DNA of 21,831 nt from Spirogloea muscicola (lineage: Eukaryota > Streptophyta > Zygnematophyceae > Spirogloeales > Spirogloeaceae). The stretch is from positions 52,962 to 74,792 of the forward strand of contig WELB01000088.1 of assembly GCA_009602725.1 (NCBI GenBank), written 5' to 3'. Positions 8,910 through 18,354 of the stretch are shown here, in pieces. Position 1 is the stretch's first letter. The number at the start of each line of letters is the position of its first letter. A program made the position numbers and the translations under genes. The notes below the pieces were generated by a model. It saw only the letters and a program-made list of their open reading frames with translations. It was not told where the DNA came from and did no database searches.

Positions 8910-9742
8910 CCTGCAGCTGGCAAGTTGCCTAGTATTGACGGTGCCAGATCTGGACATTCGTGCATCCATTTTGCAGTGGTTGCAGCAACCAACACACAAG
9001 TAGCAGATGTTCCACTTGTGATACAGATTAGAGTGAAGAGCTCACTGCAGGCATTGGTCACTATTGGGTCCTCATCTGCACTGCTTGGATGCACACTGAA
9101 CGGATTCCAGATTGAGCCGCACACGAGTGAAAAAAATGCAAGCCTCGTTTTGGCTGTGTAAGCTGGTCCCACACAGCTTCCCACACAGCTAGCTGGCTAG
9201 CTAAATCATGTATGCAAAATGTGACAGGATGGAGATCAACAGCCATACGAAGATCTCGACTGCAAACTGGCTTCATATTTGGTGTAACACCTGTGGTGCC
9301 TGAATAATTAGAGAAGCAGTGAGGAAACAAGTTGGCCAGGGCCAAGAGTTGACTAGAGCGTTCATGAGGCACTGAAGTCAGTGCGGAACTCCTCCAAATT
9401 CACGGACCAAAAAAAGCAGGACCTTGATGTTGCACAAGCCGTCAACCTATACAAAGTCACTTTGTGAAGTTGTGCTATAGATCATCATCGCCTAGATCTT
9501 AGGCTAGCAACACTGCTGCTGTAGCATCAGGTCTTGCTAGAGCAGTAACAGTCAAAGGGTACGGTTTAGAGTTAGGGGTCTGAGGTTTCATCAGTATACA
9601 TGTCATGAATATGTAGTCCCACAGAAGGCCATTGTACTTCCAGGTTTGTGAGGTGGTAGAGAAGGATTGTGAAGAGCAGAATCTCTTCCTTCATGCCTTG
9701 CACTACTGGTCTGACCAGGTGTAGCGTCCAAGTAATGCAAAC
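8910..9742 (+). other. Intergenic, 3' side of MEX1 copy A; nothing recognised
   Basis: The open frame of the nad9 piece continues to 9161, but from 8910 the residues no longer match nad9. The rest should include the 3' untranslated region of MEX1 copy A. A short AGCTAGCTGGCTAGCT stretch (about 9187-9202) is locally palindromic. No RNA gene or ORF was recognised. Confidence 0.4.
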
Positions 9743-12402
9743 TCAATCCTTGCTGAACAGTTGCTGTAGTGGCTGCAGTGGGTGTGATAATGAGTTTGCC
9801 TTCGAGTCCCGCACCAACACCAAGGTGAGGAAGGCAAGGAGAGCCGCCGATATGGGAAAGAATACCTCCTGTCCAATGACTTGACCAGCGTACATGCTCA
9901 AGAGTATGCCCCAACCCATCATGAGAGCACCCCAGGTCGAGCCAGTGAACCTGGCAGGTTCAGAGTCACCACAAAGAGGGGTGGTCAACCTTACAATTGA
10001 TGGCAGGTTGGAGTAAGCTGGGTCTTGCAGGTCCTCAGATTTGTCAAGAACTTCAGACATCTGGTCGTAACACCATTCTGTTGTCCAGAACCCTCATCAA
10101 AGCGAGGCTTACTAAGGATAACATGAAGATGCTTGCTATCCTTAACAAAGCCACAAGGTGGTGTTGAGTGCAACTTATGCTGGTGAAGTTCTCACCACAT
10201 GACATCTCGGGTAAATAGAGCACGCGGGATGAGCAGGCCATTGGATACCATGCCCAGCACCGGCGTGAGCACGGAGATGCCAGCCAAGCTGCACAGCAAA
10301 GCACACCTCCGATTATCAAAGTCCTGGACTTTGTCAAATACAACTCTGGATGTACACGAGCAATTTCCAAGATGCCTCTATCAGGCGCATGCCAGTCCTC
10401 ACTGTAACAGCGAAGTCCCAGATCTAAAGCACGTTCATCTCCCAGCCTTTTGTCGAGCTGGCACACTGGCACACTGGCTTTCTTACCTGGCTGGAGAAGT
10501 GAAGCATGAGATGAGCTGGGGAATAGGCATGAACATAAACAAGAGGGTAGCCATCCAAGCACTTGTGCCATCCCAGACTGCCAGCAGCTGCTGGGAGAGT
10601 TTCCCTGCAAGAGGATATGGATTATTCAGTGAGGACAACTCCAAATTACAGTGGTGTAGAAATGATGTACTCAATACTGTGAACGTCATTATCTCAATGA
10701 AGACCTTGTTCTATGAGTACTACAGATCTCCAACTCAAATCTCAGTCTGCCAAAGTGCTAAGCTGCCTTGTCATATCAGCTGCAAAGTGTCAGAATGTCA
10801 ATGCTGCAAAGCAACTGCACTCACCACCACGCCTGAATACAACAAATGAGAGACCCACTGATCCAGCAATGACAGCAGGAAGTGGAGTTGGATATGAGGA
10901 GACGGTGGACCAAACAACCTGCAAGACAGGTAGCAGCAAGTTGACAATGACAACATGAGAGAAATTTATCTAGAGCCCACCATGCAAGATTCTCCCCATG
11001 TCAGGAACAGTGGTCGCCAAGATGCAACTCTGAGCGTTGTTCGAGCTCCGCAGGGGGCCTCGCATTCCTGCAGATGAGGATGTTTCACCTGAGGAAGGAT
11101 GGTGAGGCCGGCAACACCGCTTACATCACGCCAGACACTCCACACTGGGTCGGGGAGTACTTTGGCATAATAAAGGCTATTTATAAGAAGCGCGACTATT
11201 AAAGCTGCAGTTACGCTGCTCAGAGAAGGCGAACAGGTAAAAGTACCACATGGATGCGTCAGCATTGGCCTCGTGCACAACACCACACATATCACACACA
11301 AACTTTCACTGTGACATCAAGTTACCCCTTTCATGTGATAGCTGCGCTGGTGCAAAAGTGCAAGCAAGAGACTCACCCTCCAAAGGCAAGCGGTGGCATG
11401 TAACCAGCAAGGAAGATCTGTGCCACGAGCACGTATGTCGAGAGTGCCCCTATTCCTTGGACTGTGGTTGCTGACAGCTCTCCCTTGGTCAGGAAATAGG
11501 ATAGCAGTAGCAGATTGCCCGCAAGCCCTGTGCATGTAAGCAGGTGGACCAGGTGGACAAGCAGACAAGCTCAGAGTCAACTGACTACATTCATGATCAG
11601 GACACTATTGGTAGGTGCACTGCTTATCAGTAGAAAGGGAGGAGGTGCAGACTATGACAAATGTAAGAGTAGCGCGAGGCTGCGCTCCATGTCTTACGAC
11701 GTGGGCATACCCGACAGTAGGTGTTAGTCTCTTCATGCAAGGCTAACACTGGATGAGAACGTTCTCTATCACTATGTCCTGAAGCAGTCAGTGTGCCTAT
11801 CAAACTGGAAGAGATACTCAGGAATGATGAGTACAGACCAGTTGAGTAACCCACCCATGGCAAGATAGCCAGAGCTTCTGGAGTGGAAGCCACCAGGCTC
11901 TGGGCGTTCTTCACGATCTGTGGCAGCAACATGAGAAGGAAGCCAAAGGTCGACGAAGCCACCATTTTCTGGGTCAGGCCATCCCAGCTGCTGAAGGTTG
12001 GCGCTAGGGCATCTGCGACAGACTCCTCCACCATAGTGGCAGTGTCCTCGACAGCGGAGACTGCTTCAGTGGCTGCCTCCTTGACCAGAACCTGCACGTC
12101 GTCGGCAGCCGCCGCACGAGTCCTCGCGCTGCTCCGCCTCTGGCCGATGGCAGCATGCAAATGGACTGCCCCCCGCTGCCTCCTGGTTGCAGCAGCTTTC
12201 GCTATGGACACCTGCCCACGCACTGGAGGCCGATCATCAGTCCCAGCAACTTAAACTAAGTAGGATTCCACTCACAGTCTCCGGCATTGAATGACACGAG
12301 CATAAAGGAGCAGGAGCGTGCAACATTGGCGCATGATGCGGCCGAGGCAAAGCGGACACCAGGGGCTACAAAGCGAGTAGGTGCGCGAGCCGCCAGCAGC
12401 AT
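9743..12402 (-). CDS. MEX1: MEX1-like chloroplast maltose transporter, copy A, 8 exons
   Basis: Exons in transcript order: 12402-12276 (tentative), 12222-11839, 11527-11377, 11215-11089, 10918-10825, 10604-10487, 10288-10196, 9950-9743 (1302 nt, 433 aa; Arabidopsis MEX1 is about 415 aa). Introns are GT-AG. After an Arg/Ala/Ser-rich N-terminus, consistent with a plastid transit peptide, come the family's hydrophobic segments: FGFLLMLLPQIVKNAQSL, LPWVGYSTGLAGNLLLLSYF, WSVWRDVSGVAGLTILPQV, SAWMATLLFMFMPIPQL, NGLLIPRALFTRDVMWFTGS and VRDSKANSLSHPLQPLQQLF. In plants MEX1 sits in the inner chloroplast envelope and exports maltose from starch breakdown to the cytosol at night. A paralogue with the same exon structure lies upstream at 14247-16941. 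The weak point is the 5' end: the second exon has no usable in-frame ATG before the conserved part, so a start at 12402 joined by a 53-nt intron is proposed. Confidence 0.87.
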
Positions 12403-12599
12403 GCTTGCGCGAACATGTAACAGCGGCGGTAACCGCTGATCGGAGCGCCGAGGGCGGCTCATCGGTGACTCAGGGCACGGCCGCACACGGACCGTGTCGG
12501 CGGGACGGCAGGGAGGCATCCCGGCAAGACTCGAGGAGCGGGGGCAAGCAGCCGCAGCAGCTGTGCGGTGGCGGAGAGCGGCAGCAGCAGCAGGAGAAG

Positions 12600-12700
12600 C
12601 CATGGCAGCGGGCCTGGCTATGCTCGAGCGGCGGCGTTGGCGGCGGCGGCGGCGGCGACGGCGGCGGCGGGCGCGGGGCCGCGGGCGGCTGCTCTTGTCG
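12600..12700 (+). repeat. GGC/CGG trinucleotide repeat
   Basis: About 60-70 bases of imperfect GGC repeat (densest at 12632-12685), between the 5' end of MEX1 copy A (minus) and the retroelement fragment (plus). It gives long poly-Ala, poly-Gly or poly-Arg frames that are not genes. It may belong to the upstream region of MEX1 copy A. Confidence 0.75.
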
Positions 12701-12718
12701 GCTGGTGGGGGACGGCCC

Positions 12719-13310
12719 TGCAGCCCATCACCACGGATTCCCAGGGAGGCCATCACCGTCGCACCCTGGACATTGTGGGTGTACAACCTGGCGGAGGCCC
12801 ACGAGCTTTGGTTGATGTGGTGGTGACTGAGGCATACAAGAGTTCCGCTTCCACACACATTGCTGGCCACGCAGTGGGAGGTGCTGAGCAGAAAAAGCTC
12901 CGACACTACTCAGACTACCCCCGCAGTGACCACCTCCTCCCGGCCGCAATCGACACTTTCGGCTGCTTGGGTCCTCGCTTCCATACCCTACTCGAGAACA
13001 TAGCGAGTCTGGGATATGCACGACGCGAGGATATGCTCCCAGCCCAGATGGGTATGCCGGCAGCCTATCTGTCATTTCTGCGACGTCGAGTGTCAACCTG
13101 TCTGCAACGAGCTCAGGCGTATGCTCTGCATCAGAAAGCTGGTCGAGCCTTAGCTGCTGGCACAAGAGCTAGTCAATTGCCGTCCGGTATTCGAGCGTCA
13201 GCTAGCGACCTCTATGTGCTGACTCGTGGTTACTGAGCGGGTCAGCTTAGCAGCAGGTGACGTACATTTGTCCAATGTGCTTGCCTTTGTACTTGGCCAC
13301 ACATGGCCTC
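12719..13310 (+). pseudogene. C-terminal fragment of retroelement ORF with 3' tail (tail type 2)
   Basis: The coding part runs to TGA at 13234-13236. It reads RRTLDIVGVQPGGGPRALVD then VVVTEAYKSS, AEQKKLRHYSDYPRSDHL, LQRAQAYALHQKAGRALAAG, and ends SASDLYVLTRGY. It aligns with the right-edge copy from about its residue 126: the D of LDIV and the D of LVDVV correspond to the two acidic positions of the restriction-like nuclease region, and AEQKK to its lysine-rich motif. The zinc motif and everything upstream are missing, so it is 5'-truncated although uninterrupted. After the stop the tail GCGGGTC...ATGTGCTTGCCTTTG (to about 13310) matches the tails at 1448-1590 and, inverted, at 13590-13660. 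Confidence 0.75.
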
Positions 13311-13589
13311 CCCATCTCTTAATATACACGCATTTTCCTGCAGCCTCGTGGTCCCCGGCGGAGGTGCCTCGCGCTGCCACGTGCCGGGGGGCCGCCCGAC
13401 GGCCGGGCACCCCCATGGGCAACGGCAGCGGCACCCACCCTGCCGCGGTGGTGGTGACAGGCCCTGAAAGCCCGGCCCGGCAGCGAGCGGCCCTGATCGA
13501 CGACGGAGCACTTCCCAAGGGGCGGCGGTTGTGGCAGAAAGTGGCTCTCCCGATGTAACTTTCCGTGTACTTGCCACAAGCCAAGGCCA
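13311..13589 (+). other. Spacer between two inverted retroelement ends; nothing recognised
   Basis: GC-rich sequence with a local CCGGGGGGCCGCC / GACGGCCGGGC region. It lies between the plus-oriented tail ending near 13310 and the minus-oriented tail starting near 13660. Open frames exist on both strands but resemble nothing known. Confidence 0.35.
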
Positions 13590-13770
13590 AAACTGCCAAG
13601 ACCAAAGGCAAGCACATCTGATGTCGTACATTACCCACTGCAAATCGACCCGCTCAGGAACCACGGGTCGACACATCAAGGTCTGCCACCAACTAGAGCT
13701 CGCCCAGCTTTCTGGTGCAAAGGATGAGCCTGAGCACGCTGCAAACAGGCCGACAGTCGACGTCGGAAGG
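13590..13770 (-). pseudogene. Inverted, decayed C-terminal fragment of retroelement ORF with tail
   Basis: The minus strand encodes CLQRAQAHPLHQKAGRALVG, followed after a small deletion by the end of the ORF (TCGACCCGTGGTTCCTGA) and the type-2 tail GCGGGTCGATTTGCAG...ATGTGCTTGCCTTTG. It is closest to the plus-strand copy ending at 13236, with which it forms a tail-to-tail inverted pair. The internal deletion removes the IRASASD part of the C-terminus. Confidence 0.6.
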
Positions 13771-13849
13771 GGCGTCCAAAGGGGGCGGGGACTGCGAATA
13801 GCCAGACCAGAAGTATTCGGCAAGGTCCACAGGGGCTGGAAAGCGCTTT

Positions 13850-13955
13850 CCCAAAACTTTCCCCGTGAGAGGCCAGCCAGCCCACAGTGAGGTTTGCTTT
13901 TCCAGTGGGGGGCGCGGGCAGTGTAAAGCCAGCCCACGAAAGAATGGACAAGGTC
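13850..13955 (-). repeat. Retroelement 3' tail, hairpin block (minus orientation)
   Basis: The minus strand reads CTTGTCCATTCTTTCGT then GGGCTGGCTTTACACTGCCC, and further on GGGCTGGCTGGCCTCTCACG. The flank TTGTCCATTC is the same as in the 17900 and 18750 copies. The right arm of the stem has partly decayed. It lies just downstream of the stop of MEX1 copy B (14247). Confidence 0.5.
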
Positions 13956-14246
13956 AAGGTCCAGTGGAGTGGGGAAGTGGAGAGAGACCACAGAGGAATG
14001 GAGAAGGTTCAAAGGGCCCAATGGAAACAGCTCTTCCAGCCCACTAGGACCGGTGTACCGCCATGCCCCTTTCCCTGCAAGACCACCCCACTTCATTGCT
14101 GCTCGTGTCGGGGCATTGCCATGGGGGCTCAGCATGCAGCCGAATTCCCTTCACTCTCTCTTTCACCCGCTTCCACCAACTGCATGGCAGCAACCAGCCA
14201 GTTCGACTGGCACAGGCTTGGCAGGCAGTGACTCTCTGCCATGTCG

Positions 14247-16941
14247 CTAAGAGCTGCCTCTCAAGAGTCCCTTCAGCGACAGGATGGGGTTGGAGAGGGA
14301 GTACGACTTGGCGTCCAGCACGAGCACTGTGATAAAGTAACTCGCCAGAAGGGCTGTGCTGGTCCAGAATGTGGCTGGACTGGTAGCCCCACCCAAGTAG
14401 ATAGCACAGAGTATGCCCCAACCTGTCACAGTTGTACCCCAGGTGGTGCCTGTGAACCTGACAAGCAGAGAGATTGAGCATCAGCTCTGAGCTTCGCACT
14501 CAGCTGCAAATGGTATGTGATGCGCGTGCTGCACAACTCCTCCATCTTTCTGGTGACACCAGTAAATGTGCTGACCATGCCAACTGACTGGTAACAAAGT
14601 CAACAAGCCGTGAAAGTGACATGTATGACATGTAACTCAGGGCGTCCAATGAGCGTATAAATCATGTCAGACAGCTGGACACGAGCAGATGTCTCTCCAG
14701 GGACATGTCCTAGACATCACGTTCTTTAAAGGTCCCCTCTTACATGCTCTATGAGATTGACCATGCACTCACCACATAAGGTCACGGGTGAATAGTGCTC
14801 GAGGAACCATCAGCGCGTTGGAGGCGATGCCTAACAGGGTTGTCAGGATGGATATTCCCTGCACACTGCAGAGTCCCGGATAGACAGATGTCATTGTGGA
14901 CAGATTCCAGCTGTTGTATTCAGCAAAAGTGAGAAGGTGGTGGAAAGCACTTCAATTAGACCAAGATGCTTGTTTCAGATGGAGCCAAAGCAACCACTGC
15001 AACAAAATGAACGGGGAAAGTACAAGCATGTGCAAAGGAGAGCTAAGCCAGACATGCTGCTTCATATCTGGCTTAGCTTAGTCAAGATCACATCAAAGCA
15101 GAGCATTGTTGATGGAGAGCACATGCACCTTGCTGGGTTGGCAAAGCAAGCCTGCAGTTGAGGAATAGGAGTGAACATGAAGAGGAGTGTGGCCGTCCAA
15201 GCACTAATGCTTCGCCAAAATGCCGCCAGGTTGTTGGGTAATCTACCTGTGCAAGTGAGAGCCAGATTATGCTCCATGTGAAAGGAAGAAACTGCCACTA
15301 CTTCCTCCTCATGGACAGTCAGAATGGGGGTTAAATGCGGCTCAAGAATGCAGGAATATTTGAAGCTTTTCAGTCAGGTAGTTGTGCTCAGAGGAGGAGG
15401 ACCGTTGCATATTTTGAGGGACATATGTCTTACTGGAACAACAAAAAAAGAAGAGATAGATGCTTCACCACCTCAGAAACATAAGGCATGCCAAAGGCGC
15501 CTTGAAGGAGGTGCTTCATATTTGCTGCTCGGTGGGGATCAACAGCAAGCCATACTGCTGGACAATGCTATTCCTGGGCTGCTAGACGCACTTGCCTGTT
15601 CGTTCCATAAACACGAATGCTACACCACTGATGGCAGCTATAATGGCTGGAAGTGGAGTATTGTACCCAGTAAAAGTCACCCAAAGGACCTGGCAGATAC
15701 TCAAGCTCAAACAGGTTAGGCTCCTCTCTCCTATCCCAATATTTCAGAGCAGATGAACTATCGACATCTATTTCAACTACACACTTCCAAGGCCTATGCA
15801 AAGAGTCACAAAGAGGGCGCAGCAATAGGCAGATCAATTGACCATGAGCATGGCCAGAAGTGCATCTCCCCAGTCTGGACCATGCTGTCACCTGTGGAAG
15901 GAGGGTCACTCCCCCCACTCCAATGAAGTTCTGCCAAACTCTCCACACCGAAATGGGGAGCAGCTCAACTTTCTTGAGGACATTGACAACGAGTGCCAGA
16001 ACCAGCCCCACCGTGACTCTGATTCCAAGCAGACAGACGTCCATCATGCAGGGATCAGCCAGCAAAGCGCAAGATTTATACGTTCTCTTGAAGCGGTTAG
16101 CAATCACTTCATGAGGGAACACTCCAGAGTTGCAATGATCGAATTGGTCACAGCTATTACCCATAATAAGCGGCTGGGGGCATGTAACCAGCAAGGTAAA
16201 TCTGTGTGATGACAGCATATCCGGAAATAGCACCAATGCTCTGTACCAGCGTAGCTGATCTCTCATCTTTCCCTATGAAGTAGGATAGGAGCATGAGATT
16301 GGCAGCCAAGCCTGCACGACGAGCAGCAACTGGTCTGTTCAGAAGGTGCAGTCAGTAGATTTTCGGAACACTTTGGCTTGATAATAACAATGCAATGAAC
16401 GTCCCGTGGTTTCAAAGCCTGAACTTGTCCCCAGGCATTCCTCAATGATCACTTCAGCCTGTATCAGACCTGTGGAATAGCCGATCCAAGGTAGAACAGC
16501 AAGCGCTGAAGTGTTGCCAGCAGCAAGGTTCTCAACATTCTTGAAGATCTGAGGAAGCAGCAGTAGCATGAAGCCCAGGGTTGAACCCCCCACTAGTCTC
16601 TCTGTTGTTTTATTCCAGGTGTTGAGATCAGCATTCGGGTCGAGCTCTGTCTCCGCAGCCTTTCCAAGCTTGGAGGCAGCATCGTCTGCAGCATCCGTGG
16701 CTTCGTCCACGGCTGCAATGGCGTCATCCGCGGCGCTTGCTGATGCGACACGTGGACCGACGCGCTGCTGAATAGCACCAGCAGACGCTCGCTTGACAAG
16801 GTTGCCCGGTAGCAGCATATGTCCTGTTCTGAGCTTCGCCCGAGCTCCAGAGACTGTCCCACGTCCAAGCCTGGGAGCAGCTTCCTGCACCAATGAATGC
16901 AAGAGACTCCTGCCTTCAGCCCGAATCATCGTCATCATCAT
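14247..16941 (-). CDS. MEX1: MEX1-like chloroplast maltose transporter, copy B, 7 exons
   Basis: Exons in transcript order: 16941-16470, 16311-16161, 16018-15892, 15689-15596, 15246-15129, 14865-14773, 14457-14247 (1266 nt, 421 aa). It starts at a run of ATGs (MMMTMIRAEG). A ~100-residue basic, Ala/Ser-rich N-terminus fits a plastid transit peptide. The membrane part shows STLGFMLLLLPQIFKNVENL, VLPWIGYSTGLAANLMLLSY, VWRVWQNFIGVGGVTLLPQV, SAWTATLLFMFTPIPQL, ALMVPRALFTRDLMWFTG and VLDAKSYSLSNPI. By eye about half of the membrane-part residues match copy A, and exons 2-6 equal copy A exons 3-7 in length and phase. The family exports maltose from plastids. The intron after 15596 has a GC donor (CAG|GCAAGT); the others are GT-AG. 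Retention of both intact copies suggests both are used. Confidence 0.92.
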
Positions 16942-17208
16942 CTTAAGTGCGAGTCAGTGGCCGCCGTCTCTTGACGAGAACTGCAGTAGTTGCTTAAAAT
17001 GTCACCGAGCCAATGCAGAACAGAACGCGGACTGTGTGATCCGCAATGTCTGAAAGTGCACTTCAAGGATGCGACAGCCTAGTTATACAAACCCCCACGA
17101 CTGACCAGTCGACACCCCTCGGGCCCAGTGTAGCTGGCCGGGACAGGAAGCAGCGCGCCCGCAAGAGTGTTCTTGCTGTGAGGAGGCAAAAGCTGCGGCG
17201 ATCGAGAA

Positions 17209-17239
17209 GGTCGGTCTCGTGCATCGCACGAGACCGACC
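17209..17239 (+). repeat. Perfect inverted repeat, 14-bp stem and 3-base loop
   Basis: GGTCGGTCTCGTGC, loop ATC, GCACGAGACCGACC; all 14 base pairs match. It lies about 270 bp upstream of the MEX1 copy B start. The sequence differs from the retroelement tail hairpins. Its role is unknown: candidates are a structured element in an upstream transcript, a protein-binding palindrome, or the trace of a small inverted-repeat element. Confidence 0.85.
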
Positions 17240-17538
17240 CGCAGGCTATATCCAGCTCCAGCTCACGGGCTTAACCGAGGGGCTGAGACAGCAGCACTGA
17301 GCAGGACCAGGTCCACGGAGGCAAACATACCCTTGGCCGCCTGTACAGGCTTGCCTCGCATGCCTGGACACGCGCATGCTCCGCCACGCCGGGGCCAGCG
17401 ACGGCTCTGCAGGGGGCCGCCGCCATGTCGGGCAGGCGCTGCGCCGAGGGACCCGCGCAGGCGGGCGCGCGGACGACAACGAGGGAGGTGGTGGGAGGTT
17501 CGTGGTGGTGCCGGGTGCCAGGCAGCGAACCGTAGGCG

Positions 17539-17588
17539 AGCCTAACCTGTGGCTCCGTCAAGAACACCTGTATGCATCTGGCTGGCCG
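17539..17588 (+). repeat. Dispersed 50-bp repeat, copy 1
   Basis: About 46 of these bases recur at 19904-19952 with only a few differences: CTGTGGCTCCGTCAAGAACA then CCTGTATGCATCTGGCTGGC. Both copies lie beside retroelement ORF fragments. It translates to LWLRQEHLYASGW (LWLRHEHLYASGW in the other copy), which was not recognised. Confidence 0.65.
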
Positions 17589-17660
17589 TAGGCGAGGAAG
17601 GGGAGCCGTTTTGCTTTGAATGCTGATGGTGAGTAGCACGTGGTCGACGAGAAGCCCGGC

Positions 17661-17819
17661 GGTATCGCGGTTCTTGCGGTATCGCTTCAACGCTCCCTTG
17701 CCCACGCCGTCCACACGCGAGCAGGCCGTGCTATGGCCGCCGCCTCTGGGTATCGGCGGAGTGCCTCGTTGTCTGCAGCCAGCTATTCCGACCTGATGTT
17801 GCTCACTCGCGGGTACTGA
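17661..17819 (+). pseudogene. C-terminal fragment of retroelement ORF
   Basis: In the frame ending at TGA 17817-17819 it reads LAVSLQRSLAHAVHTRAGRA, then MAAASGYRRSASLSAASYSD, LMLLTRGY, stop. This aligns with LQRSLAFAVHLRANRALAAASGF of the copy ending at 18693. Just upstream (about 17650-17672) the YRMR part is garbled (TATCGCGGTTCTTGCG), suggesting a small deletion or frameshift. It is a 5'-truncated, dead insertion followed by a type-1 tail. Confidence 0.65.
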
Positions 17820-17889
17820 GCTTCCCTTTTCATCGTCGTGTGTTTTTTTGCCGTGGTTTGTAGCGTAGTCCCATTTTGGCACCTCTGTC

Positions 17890-17960
17890 TTTGGCTTTGG
17901 ACATTGTCCATTCTTTTGGGCTGGCTTTGCCAGCCCCTCTTCTCTATGGGCGAGCACTTT
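17890..17960 (+). repeat. Retroelement 3' tail, best-preserved hairpin block
   Basis: ATTGTCCATTCTTTT is followed by GGGCTGGCTTTGCCAGCCC (17918-17936), a perfect 8-bp stem with a TTT loop, then CTCTTCTCTATGGGCGAGCA. It sits 70-140 bases after the stop of the ORF fragment at 17661-17819 and is the clearest example of the block, useful as a query for others. Confidence 0.75.
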
Positions 17961-18020
17961 CTTTCTTCGAAGCGGCCCCGCTAGCCCAGAAAATAGACGC
18001 TGCCTGGCTGGCCTCTCACA

Positions 18021-18077
18021 GCCTGAACAACGTACTGGCATCCCTTTCATTGCATGCGCTCCGCGTGCCTTCTCTCA
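18021..18077 (+). repeat. Retroelement 3' tail, blocks A and B
   Basis: GCCTGAACAACGTACTGGCA then TTTCATTGCATGCGCTCCGC and GTGCCTTCTCTCAC match, in plus orientation, the tail blocks at 497-620 (minus), 20461-20530 (plus) and 20787-20911 (minus). Confidence 0.65.
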
Positions 18078-18354
18078 CAGCTATAGCCGTGCTAGGAAGT
18101 AGCTGTTTCTACTCACTGCCATTGCGCCCGTTTGTCCACTTCAGCCATCCCTTCTGGCGTTTTTCCTTACTTTGGTAGAGCTGCTTCTTTCGTTTTGAGC
18201 TGGCCTCTCACAGCCCTTGCCCCCATTGGGAGAGCCACTTCTATCTTACACAGCCCTCGCCTTACTTTGGAAGAGCTGAAACTTCTTCACAAGCTTGTAC
18301 GGTGTGTGCATTTTCGGTGGTTCTTGCTTGATTGAGTGTCTTAGCACCTTTTGT
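18078..18354 (+). repeat. Retroelement tail hairpin block (degenerate) and spacer
   Basis: TTTGTCCACTTCAGCCATCC near 18131 and TTTTGAGCTGGCCTCTCACA then GCCC (about 18192-18215), followed by CCCATTGGGAGAGCCACTTC, repeat the hairpin block in decayed form. The remaining bases up to the next ORF fragment at 18355 show no gene. Confidence 0.45.

Larger units (their letters stand above)
16942..17660 (+). other. Upstream region of MEX1 copy B
   Basis: This should contain the promoter of MEX1 copy B (minus strand, start 16941). Apart from the perfect hairpin at 17209-17239 and the 50-bp repeat at 17539-17588, no gene is supported. Open frames at 17270-17550 are on GC-rich sequence and resemble nothing known. 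Confidence 0.35.

Noticed and set aside
8910-9161. Extension of the nad9 frame
   Set aside because: The frame stays open, but residues after DFPLSG no longer match nad9 and the base composition changes; treated as chance.
9540-9595. Telomere-like GGTTTAGAGTTAGGGG
   Set aside because: Only about two imperfect TTTAGGG-like units; far too short and irregular to call an interstitial telomere.
12494-12826. Open frame with a long arginine run
   Set aside because: It is a translation of the GGC/CGG repeat in one frame; other frames give poly-Ala or poly-Gly. No domain.
13242-14135. Long minus-strand open frame across the retroelement region
   Set aside because: It crosses two tails, a spacer and the fragment at 13590-13770 in mixed frames; only the CLQRAQAHPLHQ part has meaning, in another frame.
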